Shown here: in pieces, positions 27,190 to 36,560 of the stretch | Numbering within the stretch: position 1 is the stretch's first letter | Layout of the letters: each line of letters opens with the position of its first letter | NCBI GenBank assembly: GCA_963730375.1 | Contig: CAVSRJ010000001.1 | Span: 496,001 to 560,000 of the forward strand | DNA from: UBA6224 sp963730375 | Lineage (GTDB): Bacteria > Patescibacteriota > Saccharimonadia > Saccharimonadales > UBA4665 | DNA length: 64,000 bases | Direction: 5' to 3' | Program-made: the position numbers and the translations under genes | The notes under the pieces: model-generated | Told to the model about the DNA's origin: nothing | Databases searched by the model: none | Seen by the model: only the letters and a program-made list of their open reading frames with translations

Positions 27190-27343
27190 CATGGCGTATG
27201 GGACTCGAACGGGGTTGCGAGTGGCAATCCCCGCCTTGCCCGGCGACCTTGGGGGCCGGGTTGTCTGCTAGCGCATTATTGCACTCAGCGGCATGTCGAG
27301 TCCCCCATCACCAATCCCCCTTCCACCTCTGATTGCTAAATGG
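27190..27343. other. Non-coding stretch with tRNA-Val-like fragments
   Basis: No gene. GGGACTCGAAC (27200-27210) is an inverted copy of the tRNA-Val T-arm; near 27295-27312 lies a direct copy of the tRNA 3' part (CGAGTCCCCCATCACC). The two can pair with each other across about 85 nt. Confidence 0.55.
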
Positions 27344-27357
27344 TACCATAAGCAGTA

Positions 27358-29211
27358 ATGAAACTCGGCTATCGTATCAAACATCTGCTGGTAGTTCTAC
27401 TGGCGGTATCGACGCTGGTGGGTGGTATCACTGGCGCCTCTCACGCGCAGGCTGCGTACGGTACTGGCACGTTTGGCGAATGTGAATATGGCAAGGAAAC
27501 ATGTACGCCTTCAACTTCGAGCGGCGGCGAACATACCGTTCAGGACACACCCGATGGCTTAGCAGTCGCCGTGAATTTGAAAGATGGGCAGGTAATACCC
27601 GGCACGGGCTACGACATAGAGATCACTCCGTTAAATGGTCAGGGTGATACGTTCGCTGAGGCCAAAATTTACCTGGGGGGACAACTTGTCGCCACTATTC
27701 AGCCAGACGCCGATGGTACCGGCAGATGGTTCTGGAATACGACGAAGTATCCGAGCCCAGATGTCCGTATCGTGGTGTCTGATTCGTCGGGTGGTGAAAC
27801 GACCTTTCGTTTTACAGTCAGCTTGGCTAGGGAAGACCAGGCGAGTGGCACCCCAACAACTACAACAGGTGACTCGGGAGGAATTGCAGGATTTGTATCG
27901 GGACTCAGTTCCGGCGCCAGGGATCTGATACGTCAGTTACCACCACCAGTTGTGTACGCATTCCCCTACATGCTTTTTATCCTACTACTGGGCGAAATTA
28001 TCGTGCTGCTGTTGCAAGCCAAGCGAGAATACAAAGAGCTCCGTACGCTCCAGGCCCTAGCCGCTCGAGAACGAGAAATCGCAGATATGAAGAAGACATT
28101 TATGGAGCTGATGTCGCACTATTTGCGTACACCGCTGACGGTCATGCGTGGTGGTATTGAACTGCTGTCCGGCACCAGCAACGATGCAGCCTTGCTCAAA
28201 AATCTCCAGGCCGGTGCCGATACGCTGTCACACGCCATAGAAGCTATCATCCAAAATGTGTCAGAACGTTCGGATGGTGCTGTCGTCAACAGTCAGGTGG
28301 TGCCCCCTCTCAGCAAGAAGAGATATCTGGCCGTCTGGATACCGGTCGTGTTAGTAGCGGTATTGGCTGGCCTGTTCATCTACCTGGCCAACGGTATTAC
28401 CGAGTATAAAACAAGCCTCGTGTCACTACTCATCCAAATAATTGTCTTTAGCGGCCTGGCCCTGATCGTTTTTCAGCTCGTCCGACGCTGGCAGCTTCAC
28501 CGACGGGATATCACGACGGCTCATGCGCTACTTGAAAAAGAAAGTGTCGTGCAGACTTCACGAGACGCGGCAATTTCCGAAGCGGCCACATCTCTGAAGG
28601 GGGAGCTGACCAAGTTTGAGGCGATTGCCGCTGGGGTGACACAGACGGGACCTGACACAGAATTTTTATCGCGGGGGATTACGCAGCTGAGGGAGGTGGT
28701 CAACAAATTCGTTATTGCCACTCAGCTCCGTGGCAGTCACAGCACGGCAGTCCCAGAGAATGTCGCAACGCAGCAGCTGTTCGAGGAAGCACTGAGTGGG
28801 GTCAAAGCCAAGGCCGATGCCAAACAAGTTACGGTGCGGTTCAGTGATGATACTCGAATGGTCACGCAGAGCCCGAGTTTGATGGCGTTGGTAATGCAGA
28901 CATTGCTGGATAACGCCGTTGATTACAGCCCCGAGAAGAGCAGTGTTGATGTTACGGCACGGGCTCGTCATGGACTCGCGGAAGTCCACATTACTGATCA
29001 CGGCCCTGGTGTGAGCCCCGAAAAACAGACAGCGCTGTTCCAGCCATTTTACAAAGTAGAGGGCGCCGAAACGTTCAGTCGAGAAGGAATGGGGTTCAGT
29101 CTATATTTGGACAAGCTCATCATGACGTATCTGGGTGGTGATATTGCCATGACATCGGATCCAAAAAACGGTACAACAGTCACGCTCAAAGCACATGCCG
29201 CCAACTCCTAG
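27358..29211 (+). CDS. Membrane sensor histidine kinase with unusual layout
   Basis: The product has 617 residues. A signal peptide (to about residue 33) leads to an Ig-like outer domain (about 60-155) and a first membrane helix (about 200-220). A HisKA-like segment follows, with the phospho-acceptor His254 in LMSHYLRTPLTVMRGG. Two further membrane helices (about 322-376) then interrupt the kinase. The ATPase domain at the end has LLDNAVDYSP (N box), DHGPGV (G1) and EGMGFSLYL (G2). No response regulator is adjacent. TACCAT lies 8 bp before the ATG. It precedes the tail-like operon and might sense host contact, which is a guess. Confidence 0.85.
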   Translation: MKLGYRIKHLLVVLLAVSTLVGGITGASHAQAAYGTGTFGECEYGKETCTPSTSSGGEHTVQDTPDGLAVAVNLKDGQVIPGTGYDIEITPLNGQGDTFAEAKIYLGGQLVATIQPDADGTGRWFWNTTKYPSPDVRIVVSDSSGGETTFRFTVSLAREDQASGTPTTTTGDSGGIAGFVSGLSSGARDLIRQLPPPVVYAFPYMLFILLLGEIIVLLLQAKREYKELRTLQALAAREREIADMKKTFMELMSHYLRTPLTVMRGGIELLSGTSNDAALLKNLQAGADTLSHAIEAIIQNVSERSDGAVVNSQVVPPLSKKRYLAVWIPVVLVAVLAGLFIYLANGITEYKTSLVSLLIQIIVFSGLALIVFQLVRRWQLHRRDITTAHALLEKESVVQTSRDAAISEAATSLKGELTKFEAIAAGVTQTGPDTEFLSRGITQLREVVNKFVIATQLRGSHSTAVPENVATQQLFEEALSGVKAKADAKQVTVRFSDDTRMVTQSPSLMALVMQTLLDNAVDYSPEKSSVDVTARARHGLAEVHITDHGPGVSPEKQTALFQPFYKVEGAETFSREGMGFSLYLDKLIMTYLGGDIAMTSDPKNGTTVTLKAHAANS

Positions 29212-29234
29212 AAATAGGTTTTATCCCAGAGGTA

Positions 29235-29270
29235 AAACTGCTATAGTATAAACATTAGCAGTAGCAGTTT
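29235..29270. promoter_or_regulatory. Inverted repeat over the promoter of the tail-like operon
   Basis: AAACTGCTA (29235-29243) and TAGCAGTTT (29262-29270) flank a likely -10 box TATAGT (29242-29247). Because one arm lies upstream of the expected start site, this looks like a protein-binding site on DNA and not an RNA hairpin. CAGTAGCAG gives an extra partial half-site. Confidence 0.45.
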
Positions 29271-29291
29271 AGTGGTTGTTTGAAGTAGCCT

Positions 29292-31071
29292 ATGTCAAGA
29301 CTACCGGTTCCAGGGGATGATGCAGACGTTTGGGGTGATATCCTCAACGATTTTTTGGCCGTTTCTCATCTGGATGATGGTAGGATTCGGGTTGATGCAT
29401 TGCCGACACCCCAGGTTGCCGATGGCTCTATTACTCCTTCGAAACTCGATCGCGCCTATGTTCCGACTTCTCAAAAAGGTGCAGCTAACGGCGTTGCTAG
29501 CCTGGACGGTAGTGGACTAGTCCCGATAGCACAGATTCCAAGCGGGGCAGTTCTACAAGATGCTACTTCGACCGTCAAAGGTATTATTCAGCTGGCGGGC
29601 GACCTGGGCGGCACAGCGGCTTCTCCGACAGTTCCTGGTCTGGCTGCCAAGTATGTCAAACCGGTTGGTGGTATTCCCAGAGAGCGATCTGGATGGGAGC
29701 GTACAGACGAAATTGAACAGTGGGAGCGTCGCTGGTGCGACATCGGGGACTGCGGGTATCATTCAGTTGGCTGGAGATATTGGTGGCACATACACCTCGC
29801 CAACCGTGCCAGGCCTGGCTAGCAAGGTGAGCACGTCAGCCGTCGGCTCGGCTAACGGCGTGGCCTCGCTTGATGCTACGGCGAAAGTACCTGTTGCGCA
29901 ATTGCCATCCAGCCTGGAGCCCGACGCTACAACGTCCAGCAAAGGTATCGTCCAACTTGCCGGAGACCTGGGTGGCACAGCGGCGTCACCGACAGTGCCC
30001 GGGCTATCGGCAAAGGCAGATGACACTGCCGTGGTTCATAAAGCGTCCAACGAGACGATAACCGGTGTCAAAGTATTTAGCTCTTCTCCAGAGGTGCCCG
30101 ATCCTTCATCTGGCACCGAAGCTGCCAACAAACAATACGTCGACGGAGCAATTACTGCCGGTGGCTCACCTGATGCCACTACGACGACTAAAGGTATCGT
30201 CCAACTGGCCGGTGATCTGGCGGGTACGGCAGCATCTCCAACCGTGCCTGGTCTGGGCAACAAGGCCGATACCAGCACGACCGTCACTGGCGCCAACTCA
30301 ATTAGTGGCGGTGGCGATCTTTCCACCAACCGTACACTCAGCCTGGTTAACGATAGTGCGACACCTGGCAATAGCATGTACTACGGTACTGACGGTACTG
30401 GAAGCAAAGGCTTTCACAGTATTCCGGTCGACGACCCAGCGATGGGGGGCGATCTCAGCGGCACGGCAAGTAACGCGCAAATTGTGGCCGATGCAGTCGG
30501 CACAACCGAGCTAGCAGATAGCGCGGTCACTAGCGCAAAAATAGCAGACGGCACTATCATCGATGATGATATCTCCGGCACTGCAGCAATCGCTCAGAGC
30601 AAAATCTCTGGTCTGACAACAGCCCTGTCCAACAAGGTAGACACATCCAGCGTCGGTGCAAACAGCGGTGTTGCAAGTTTGGATAGTGGCGGTAAAGTAC
30701 CGAGCTCGCAATTACCAATCATCTATCAGCCCCAAGCATATTCGTATGGTGGTACTATCAGCGTTACGACTGGCGCCCATCGACTCTACAATGACACGGG
30801 CAGTGCGTGGACGATTGCCAGTGTTCGGGCTAGCTTAGGCACAGCTCCAACTGGTTCTTCGGCTATCTTCGATGTGAATGTTGACGGTACGACGGTATTT
30901 ACTACCCAGAGCAATCGGCCTACTATAGCTGCTAGTGGTTATACTTCGGGTAAGGTGACGAATATGGATGTGACAACAGTTGCTGACGGTAGCTATGTGA
31001 CCGTCGATATCGACCAAATTGGCTCGACCGTCGCCGGTGCGGACTTAACAGTGCAGGTGGAGGTATATTGA
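29292..31071 (+). CDS. Phage-tail-fibre-like repeat protein, with a one-base frameshift
   Basis: Two frames join into one protein of about 592 residues. It begins SRLPVPGDDADVWGDILNDF, a start common in tail-fibre-like proteins. Four copies of a module around KGIVQLAGDLGGTAASPTVP follow (the first in frame one, three in frame two), alternating with ANGVASLDGSGLVPIAQIPS-type units. The C-terminal 110 residues form a beta-rich domain resembling a tail protein. The frames join when one base near 29688 (CCCAGAGAGC) is removed. It is the first gene of a coupled operon. A surface or host-binding role is inferred. Confidence 0.75.
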
Positions 31072-31072
31072 T

Positions 31073-32062
31073 ATGGCGTTACTTTTCATGGATGGATTTG
31101 ACGCTGGGGACTTTTCGAAAAAATGGAGTGTTAACGGTGGGTCCACCTCATCGAGTACTCGTTTTGGGACAGGTCTTTGCATAGATTTATGGGCGGGCGG
31201 TTCTGGCGCGACTATGACAAAAACATTTCCGGCCGCTAGCCAAATATTCATCGGCTTTGCTTCTGCGCCAGGATCCAATAATCCTACGATTATGTATTTG
31301 TATGGCGACACAGGTGCTACGAATCATTTGATACTGAAGCTAGAAAATGCGACCACACTTGGGTTGTACCGTGGCGGCACCCAGCTTGCTACCGGGACCG
31401 TCACTTCTTTTCTCATTATGCCGTGGCAATATATCGAGCTATCGGCGACCATCAGCGATGCCGGCGGAACCTGTGAAGTGCGCGTTAATGGAACCACTGT
31501 TATTAACTTTACCGGTGACACGAAAAACGGTGGCACGAACACGACCATCGATAAGATTGCGTTGTATCCAAATTATACCTATTACCACATTTACTACGAT
31601 GACATGTATATACTGGATGGCACTGGCGGTGCACCATATAACAACTTCTTGGGCGACGTTCGTATTCACACGCTCGTCCCGGATGCTGCTGGTTCGTCTA
31701 CGCAGATGACTCCTTCGTCGGGCGCAAACTACACAACAGTTGATGAGTTACCCTATTCTGCCTCCGATTATGTGACTGGTTCGATGGGTCAAAAAGATTT
31801 GTATAGCACATCAGATCTACCGGCAAATCCCGGAACTATTTATGGGGTACAGGCAAACATTATCAGCAAAAAAACCGACGCCGGCAGTATTTCTGGCCGC
31901 ACCGTATTGAAAAGTGGCAGCACCACCACACCAGGCAGCACCAACAATCTGGGGACGAGCGACGTGACATACTCTTCGACGTATGCGCAAAATCCGGATA
32001 CGGCAGCCGACTGGTCGGCGAGTGACGTAAATTCGATTGAAATTGGAACGGAGGCGCTGTAA
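31073..32062 (+). CDS. Tail-like surface protein, paralogue 1
   Basis: The product has 329 residues. It begins MALLFMDGFDAGDFSKKWSV, has a concanavalin-like beta-sandwich pattern (YIELSATISDAGGTCEVRVN), and ends in a domain common in phage minor tail proteins: FLGDVRIHTLVPDAAGSSTQ, GANYTTVDELPYSASDYV and IYGVQANIISKKTDAGS. No signal peptide is visible. It begins 2 bp after the fibre gene, and its stop overlaps the next start (TAATG). Two paralogues follow with the same order of domains. Confidence 0.8.
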   Translation: MALLFMDGFDAGDFSKKWSVNGGSTSSSTRFGTGLCIDLWAGGSGATMTKTFPAASQIFIGFASAPGSNNPTIMYLYGDTGATNHLILKLENATTLGLYRGGTQLATGTVTSFLIMPWQYIELSATISDAGGTCEVRVNGTTVINFTGDTKNGGTNTTIDKIALYPNYTYYHIYYDDMYILDGTGGAPYNNFLGDVRIHTLVPDAAGSSTQMTPSSGANYTTVDELPYSASDYVTGSMGQKDLYSTSDLPANPGTIYGVQANIISKKTDAGSISGRTVLKSGSTTTPGSTNNLGTSDVTYSSTYAQNPDTAADWSASDVNSIEIGTEAL

Positions 32063-33063
32063 TGGCTTTACTTTTCATGGATGGATTTGACGCTGGCGAT
32101 GGCGCGATGAAGTGGAACTTGGCCAACTTTTATGCCACGTCAACGACTACCCGATTTTCAATCGGCCGCTCAATTAGCGGGAGTGATAATCTCCAAATGA
32201 CAAAATATATTACACCCACAGCGGGCGCTATAGTCGTTGGGTTTGCATTCTACGAAGCGGGTGGAATCGGGAATATATACAGCTCAGACATGGTCAGGTA
32301 TTACACCGATAGCGCCGCGTCGTTAGCGCTGTCACTTAGGGTAAATACCAACGGTGCGCTACATATTATGCGAGGAAGTACTTCGATTGCGAACTCGGCA
32401 ATGGGTCTCGTCAATGCCAGCACCTGGAATTATATTGAATTCTCGGCAAAGATTAGCAGCACCGTAGGTACTGCCGATGTACGGCTCAATGGCGTGACAG
32501 TTGCATCATTTAGTGGCAACACAAAAAATACAGGCACCTCAGATTCCATAGACGCAGTCCGGGTCGCTGGAACATTCGGTGGACAAAAATTGATAGACGA
32601 TTTCTATGTATTGGATACAACCGGCGCGGGACCCTATAACACCTTTTTGGGAGACGTGCGCGTCTACACATCAACCCCTGATGGCGCTGGGGCCACCACG
32701 CAATTCGTCCCTTCATCAGGAGCCAACTACACGACGGTTGACGAGCTGCCATATTCCGCGAGCGATTATGTACAGAGCCCAACACCGGGTAATAGAGATA
32801 CATACACCATGAGTGATTTGCCGACAGGGGCTGCCACAATTTATGCTGTGCAGAATAACGTCATCGCCAAAAAGACTGATGCTGGCACCATATCACTACG
32901 CCCCGTGACTCGTTCGGGCGGCACAAACTACTACGGTACCACCACCGCACTCACCGCGTCGGATATCGTCATCACTGACTTACGTCAAACTGACCCGTCG
33001 ACCTCAAGCGCGTGGACCCCGAGTGGTGTTAATAGTATGGAATCTGGCATGGAGGTAGCATAA
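32062..33063 (+). CDS. Tail-like surface protein, paralogue 2
   Basis: The product has 333 residues and the same layout as the previous protein: MALLFMDGFDAGDGAMKWNL, a beta-sandwich with YIEFSAKISSTVGTADVRLN, then FLGDVRVYTSTPDGAGATTQ and GANYTTVDELPYSASDYVQS. The first 13 residues are identical to paralogue 1, while the sandwich has diverged, as expected for surfaces that contact changing targets. It starts on the stop codon of paralogue 1 (TAATG) and ends on the start of paralogue 3, so all should be made in fixed ratio. Confidence 0.8.
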   Translation: MALLFMDGFDAGDGAMKWNLANFYATSTTTRFSIGRSISGSDNLQMTKYITPTAGAIVVGFAFYEAGGIGNIYSSDMVRYYTDSAASLALSLRVNTNGALHIMRGSTSIANSAMGLVNASTWNYIEFSAKISSTVGTADVRLNGVTVASFSGNTKNTGTSDSIDAVRVAGTFGGQKLIDDFYVLDTTGAGPYNTFLGDVRVYTSTPDGAGATTQFVPSSGANYTTVDELPYSASDYVQSPTPGNRDTYTMSDLPTGAATIYAVQNNVIAKKTDAGTISLRPVTRSGGTNYYGTTTALTASDIVITDLRQTDPSTSSAWTPSGVNSMESGMEVA

Positions 33064-34058
33064 TGGCATTACTATACATGGACGGCTTTGATGCGGGCGA
33101 CGTCTCGACCAAGTGGCGAAATGGCTCGGGAAGTGGCACCAGCCCAGCGACCAGATTTGGCACAGGCAGATGGGCACAGCCACCCAACTCCAGCATCATG
33201 AATTATGATATGAGCGCCCCGAGCAGTCAGGTGTTTGCGGGCGTCGCGATGACTGCATCAAACATCGATACAAACGTTCGATCGTACATGAGCTTCTACG
33301 GTGACGGTGGCGCAACGCAACACCTAACAGTCGGCATCAGGACAAACGGAATAGTGCTCAGCAGGGGAGGAGTGGGCAGTACAACGCTCGGTACCTATAC
33401 TTTTTCGTGCCCGTCGAATGCGTGGCAATACATCGAGCTGGGTGCAACTATCAACGATACAACCGGTACTGCCATTGTCCGACTAAACGGCGTAGAGGTC
33501 ATTAACTATACGGGTGACACAAAAAATGGTGGTTCCGCGACGACCATAGATTCGATAGGCCTCGGCATGAATGGTACGCCGGGCAGTAAATTTGATGATT
33601 TCTACCTCTGCGACAGCAGCGGTGCATCGCCATATAATACTTTTCTCGGCGATGTTCGCGTGCAGACGCTGGTACCAAATGGTGCAGGCAGTTCGACACA
33701 GTTTACTCCGTCGTCGGGCGCTAACTATACTACGGTCGACGAATTGCCATACTCGTCGAGCGACTATGTGTCGAGTACCACCACGGGCAATCGCGATACC
33801 TACGCGCTCCAAGATCTGAGTGGATCACCGACTATATTTGGCGTACAGAATAACGTCATTGCAAAAAAGACAGACTCCGGCACAATGGCGCTAAAGCCCG
33901 CGATAAAATCGGGTGCAAGTGTCTATTATGGCAGCGCGGTGCCACTCGCCAGCTACGACATCGTGCTCTCCGACACCCGCTCCCTCGATCCAAACACCAG
34001 CAGTGCCTGGACTGTTTCTGGGGTAAATTCGCTTGAATCTGGCTTTGAGGTGAACTAA
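33063..34058 (+). CDS. Tail-like surface protein, paralogue 3
   Basis: The product has 331 residues. It begins MALLYMDGFDAGDVSTKW, with the sandwich core YIELGATINDTTGTAIVRLN and the tail-type domain FLGDVRVQTLVPNGAGSSTQ, TVDELPYSSSDYVSSTTTGN. The closing VNSLESGFEVN matches VNSIEIGTEAL and VNSMESGMEVA of its sisters. It is coupled on both sides by TAATG overlaps. No lysis, capsid or terminase genes are near, so this is not an intact prophage. Confidence 0.8.
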   Translation: MALLYMDGFDAGDVSTKWRNGSGSGTSPATRFGTGRWAQPPNSSIMNYDMSAPSSQVFAGVAMTASNIDTNVRSYMSFYGDGGATQHLTVGIRTNGIVLSRGGVGSTTLGTYTFSCPSNAWQYIELGATINDTTGTAIVRLNGVEVINYTGDTKNGGSATTIDSIGLGMNGTPGSKFDDFYLCDSSGASPYNTFLGDVRVQTLVPNGAGSSTQFTPSSGANYTTVDELPYSSSDYVSSTTTGNRDTYALQDLSGSPTIFGVQNNVIAKKTDSGTMALKPAIKSGASVYYGSAVPLASYDIVLSDTRSLDPNTSSAWTVSGVNSLESGFEVN

Positions 34059-35194
34059 TGGCGTATAGCGATGAGGTACTAGCCGATTCGCCCATTCTGT
34101 ATTGGAAATTGGATGATAGCTCGTCTCCAGTAGCCGATGATTCAAGCAACGGTAATACTGGTACGATAAATGGTTCGTGGAATCTTCAACAAACACCAAC
34201 GCACGTCACTGGATCGACCTACGGTACAACTTCCGGTGGAGGCTACATAGTATCCCCGGCTATTTCATTTGGCTCAAGTAGCGTTACGGTCGAAATGTGG
34301 GCATATGTGAACTCTGGCCAGACGTACATGCCGTTCAGTTTCGGGGTTTCAAGTTTGGATTTGTACATAACCGGTGGCCGGATAGGATTTAATACTGGAG
34401 CAGGTGACCAATACGGCTGTAGTATCGCTAATGGCTACCATCATATCGTTGCCGTTGTGCCTAACAATACGGCTACTACCAACGGCAAGATCTACATCGA
34501 CGGAGCGCTCCAGAGTCTTTCGGGAAGTTCCGGTACAGCGCCGTCGTTATCTTCATGTACATTTCAGGTCAGTGGCTGGAGTGCCAGCGGTAGCTACCGC
34601 ATACCATCGACGTATTATGTCGATGAGGTCTCGGTGTATGTTGGTGAACTATCTGCTGGCAGAATCGCAACGCACTTCAGTAGTGGTGTCCCACCGACAG
34701 ATGCGGTGGTGGAGTCGAACTATGTCGAGGCATTAACCACCGAGTCGGCAGCACCGGCACAGGTTGAGGCGAACTATGTCGAAGTCGCAACCGTATCAAG
34801 TGCTGCTCCGGCTCAAGTCGAGAGTAATTACTTGGAAGTGCTGCAGCTGAATGCAGCCGCTCGTGTAGAATCGCTTTACGCCGAAACACTGGCCACTGGC
34901 ACGCCAAATGCCCAGGTGGAGTCAGTCTATAGTGAAGCCTTGGCGGCGGGTTCTCCCTACATTCAGGTTGAGGGGGTTTATACCGAGACGCTTATTAATT
35001 CACCACGTATGCAAACCGAGTCGGTCTATGCCGAATCACTCGTCGGCGGGACGCCCGGTATGCAAACCGAGTCGGTCTATGCCGAATCACTCGTCAGTGG
35101 CATGCCCGACATGCAAACAGAATCAGTCTATCTTGAAGTGCTGGCGCAATCGTATCCGTCCCAGAACTTTATCGGCTGGGGCGTGCCCATTTAG
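34058..35194 (+). CDS. LamG-like protein with C-terminal short repeats
   Basis: The product has 378 residues. The first 220 form a LamG/concanavalin-like domain (ILYWKLDDSSSPVADDSSNG, VTVEMWAYVNSG, NGKIYIDGALQ, YYVDEVSVYVGELSAGRI). The rest is at least eight short units built on VEsxYxExL (for example VESNYVEALT, VEANYVEVAT, TESVYAESLV), of 15-20 residues each. Two adjacent units are nearly identical in DNA, so the array may expand and contract. It ends NFIGWGVPI. It is the last gene of the coupled operon. Confidence 0.8.
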   Translation: MAYSDEVLADSPILYWKLDDSSSPVADDSSNGNTGTINGSWNLQQTPTHVTGSTYGTTSGGGYIVSPAISFGSSSVTVEMWAYVNSGQTYMPFSFGVSSLDLYITGGRIGFNTGAGDQYGCSIANGYHHIVAVVPNNTATTNGKIYIDGALQSLSGSSGTAPSLSSCTFQVSGWSASGSYRIPSTYYVDEVSVYVGELSAGRIATHFSSGVPPTDAVVESNYVEALTTESAAPAQVEANYVEVATVSSAAPAQVESNYLEVLQLNAAARVESLYAETLATGTPNAQVESVYSEALAAGSPYIQVEGVYTETLINSPRMQTESVYAESLVGGTPGMQTESVYAESLVSGMPDMQTESVYLEVLAQSYPSQNFIGWGVPI

Positions 35195-35219
35195 CTTGCC
35201 GAGTCCAGGCTACACGCCA

Positions 35220-36476
35220 TTACTCTAACGGGTGAGTCAGACGCCATTGCAACGACGGCTCGGGGATGGATGTCGATACAGCGATTGTACCGCTCGCCAA
35301 CTGTTTGCCCGCTGTGGACGTCACGAGTATTCGGCCAACTGTCTGCGAAGAAGCAAGTGGTGGTTTGACATTGTTCAAGGAAACTCTCGCAATGATATCA
35401 GTACTGCGCCATCCAAATACGCCAACGTTTTGCGTGGCTATGAGGTTGCTGGTGGCGCCCCATGGGGTCGTGTATGACCCCACCACGTCGCCAGTGCGCA
35501 CCACTGTCTTCGTGCCAAAATCATCGGTAGCGCTATTGAGTAGGCTGCGGCCAGCTTGCTTGGCGTCGTAGATGCTCTTTTGGCCCATGATTGCGCCGAC
35601 CAGCGTCAGTTCTTGCCCATCGACAACCTTGGTGGCGGCGACCACATAGGCACCCGGGTCTTGGTCATTATTACCGGTTTTGATGCCGACAATACCGTCC
35701 TTACCCAGGAAATTATTCGTATTAGTGATGACCCCAACTTCAGGGATTGAGGCAGTTTTTTCACCAACAATTACTGATAGAACCGGATCCTGCATAATTA
35801 GCAAGCCTAGTTTGACTAGGTTGTCAGCCGTACTAATTGTGCTCGGGTCGAGACCGCTAGCATCATTGCCGATGCGAGTTTGGTCAAGACCATGTTGCAC
35901 AACGAATTCGTTGGCGTAGGTTGCATAGGCGGGCAGAGACCCAAACGCCCATATCGCGAGCGTATCGGCCATATTATTTGCTGAGCGCAACAACATTGCC
36001 TCGAGTGCTTGTCGTTCTGACAATTTTTGACCTGCGCGCACCGTCATGACCGAACCGTGATTAGCTACATAGTAATTATAGCGGTCAACATCGCGTTGGG
36101 TCATTGTGATAGTCGGACCGGCTTCGCCTGGACTCAGCGGTGCCTTTTGCAACACGCACAGGGCGGTAATGAGCTTGGTCGTGCTGGCTGTTGCCAGTTG
36201 TTTTTCAGTGTTATGTTGAGCGAGTAGCCCATAGCCGACAGCACCGATGGCTGCTTGGCCTTGGCTGGGCCACGTGAGACTAGCCTGAGTTGAAGCTACT
36301 TGTGGCGCCTGTGCGTCAGCGGTACCGGCCAACGCATGGCGCGGCACGACCAAATAAGCCCAGGAGATGTAAGCGCCCAAGACCAGTACCATCATGAGGC
36401 TGAGGACGCGGCCGATAGGTCGCTTGCGCTTGGCGATAACACCGGACGATGAGCGTACTGAATAGTACTGTGGCAT
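35220..36476 (-). CDS. D-alanyl-D-alanine carboxypeptidase (S11, PBP5-like)
   Basis: The product has 418 residues. The membrane helix (VLSLMMVLVLGAYISWAYLV) is followed by the S11 penicillin-binding domain: active-site ASTTKLITAL (SxxK), SANNMAD (SxN) and GIKTGNND (KTG). A C-terminal beta domain follows (VVGSYTTPWGATSNLIA onward). It trims the terminal D-Ala of peptidoglycan stems. I use ATG 36476 because TATGAT ends 7 bp before it; two upstream ATGs overlap that box. It is divergent from lemA and converges on the tail-like operon. Confidence 0.93.
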   Translation of the reverse strand: MPQYYSVRSSSGVIAKRKRPIGRVLSLMMVLVLGAYISWAYLVVPRHALAGTADAQAPQVASTQASLTWPSQGQAAIGAVGYGLLAQHNTEKQLATASTTKLITALCVLQKAPLSPGEAGPTITMTQRDVDRYNYYVANHGSVMTVRAGQKLSERQALEAMLLRSANNMADTLAIWAFGSLPAYATYANEFVVQHGLDQTRIGNDASGLDPSTISTADNLVKLGLLIMQDPVLSVIVGEKTASIPEVGVITNTNNFLGKDGIVGIKTGNNDQDPGAYVVAATKVVDGQELTLVGAIMGQKSIYDAKQAGRSLLNSATDDFGTKTVVRTGDVVGSYTTPWGATSNLIATQNVGVFGWRSTDIIARVSLNNVKPPLASSQTVGRILVTSTAGKQLASGTIAVSTSIPEPSLQWRLTHPLE

Positions 36477-36522
36477 GTATATCATCATACCATTTCGAGT
36501 GGTGAAAATGACCCCAACAGCG

Positions 36523-36528
36523 TATAAT
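36523..36528 (+). promoter_or_regulatory. -10 box of lemA
   Basis: TATAAT lies 32 bp before ATG 36561, with an AAGGGG Shine-Dalgarno sequence in the leader. Confidence 0.55.
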
Positions 36529-36560
36529 TGTATGCACTAGTTAATAAGGGGTACATACGA

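Noticed and set aside
29292..35194. Complete prophage
   Set aside because: Only tail-like surface genes are present; head, packaging, replication and integrase genes are absent within the window.
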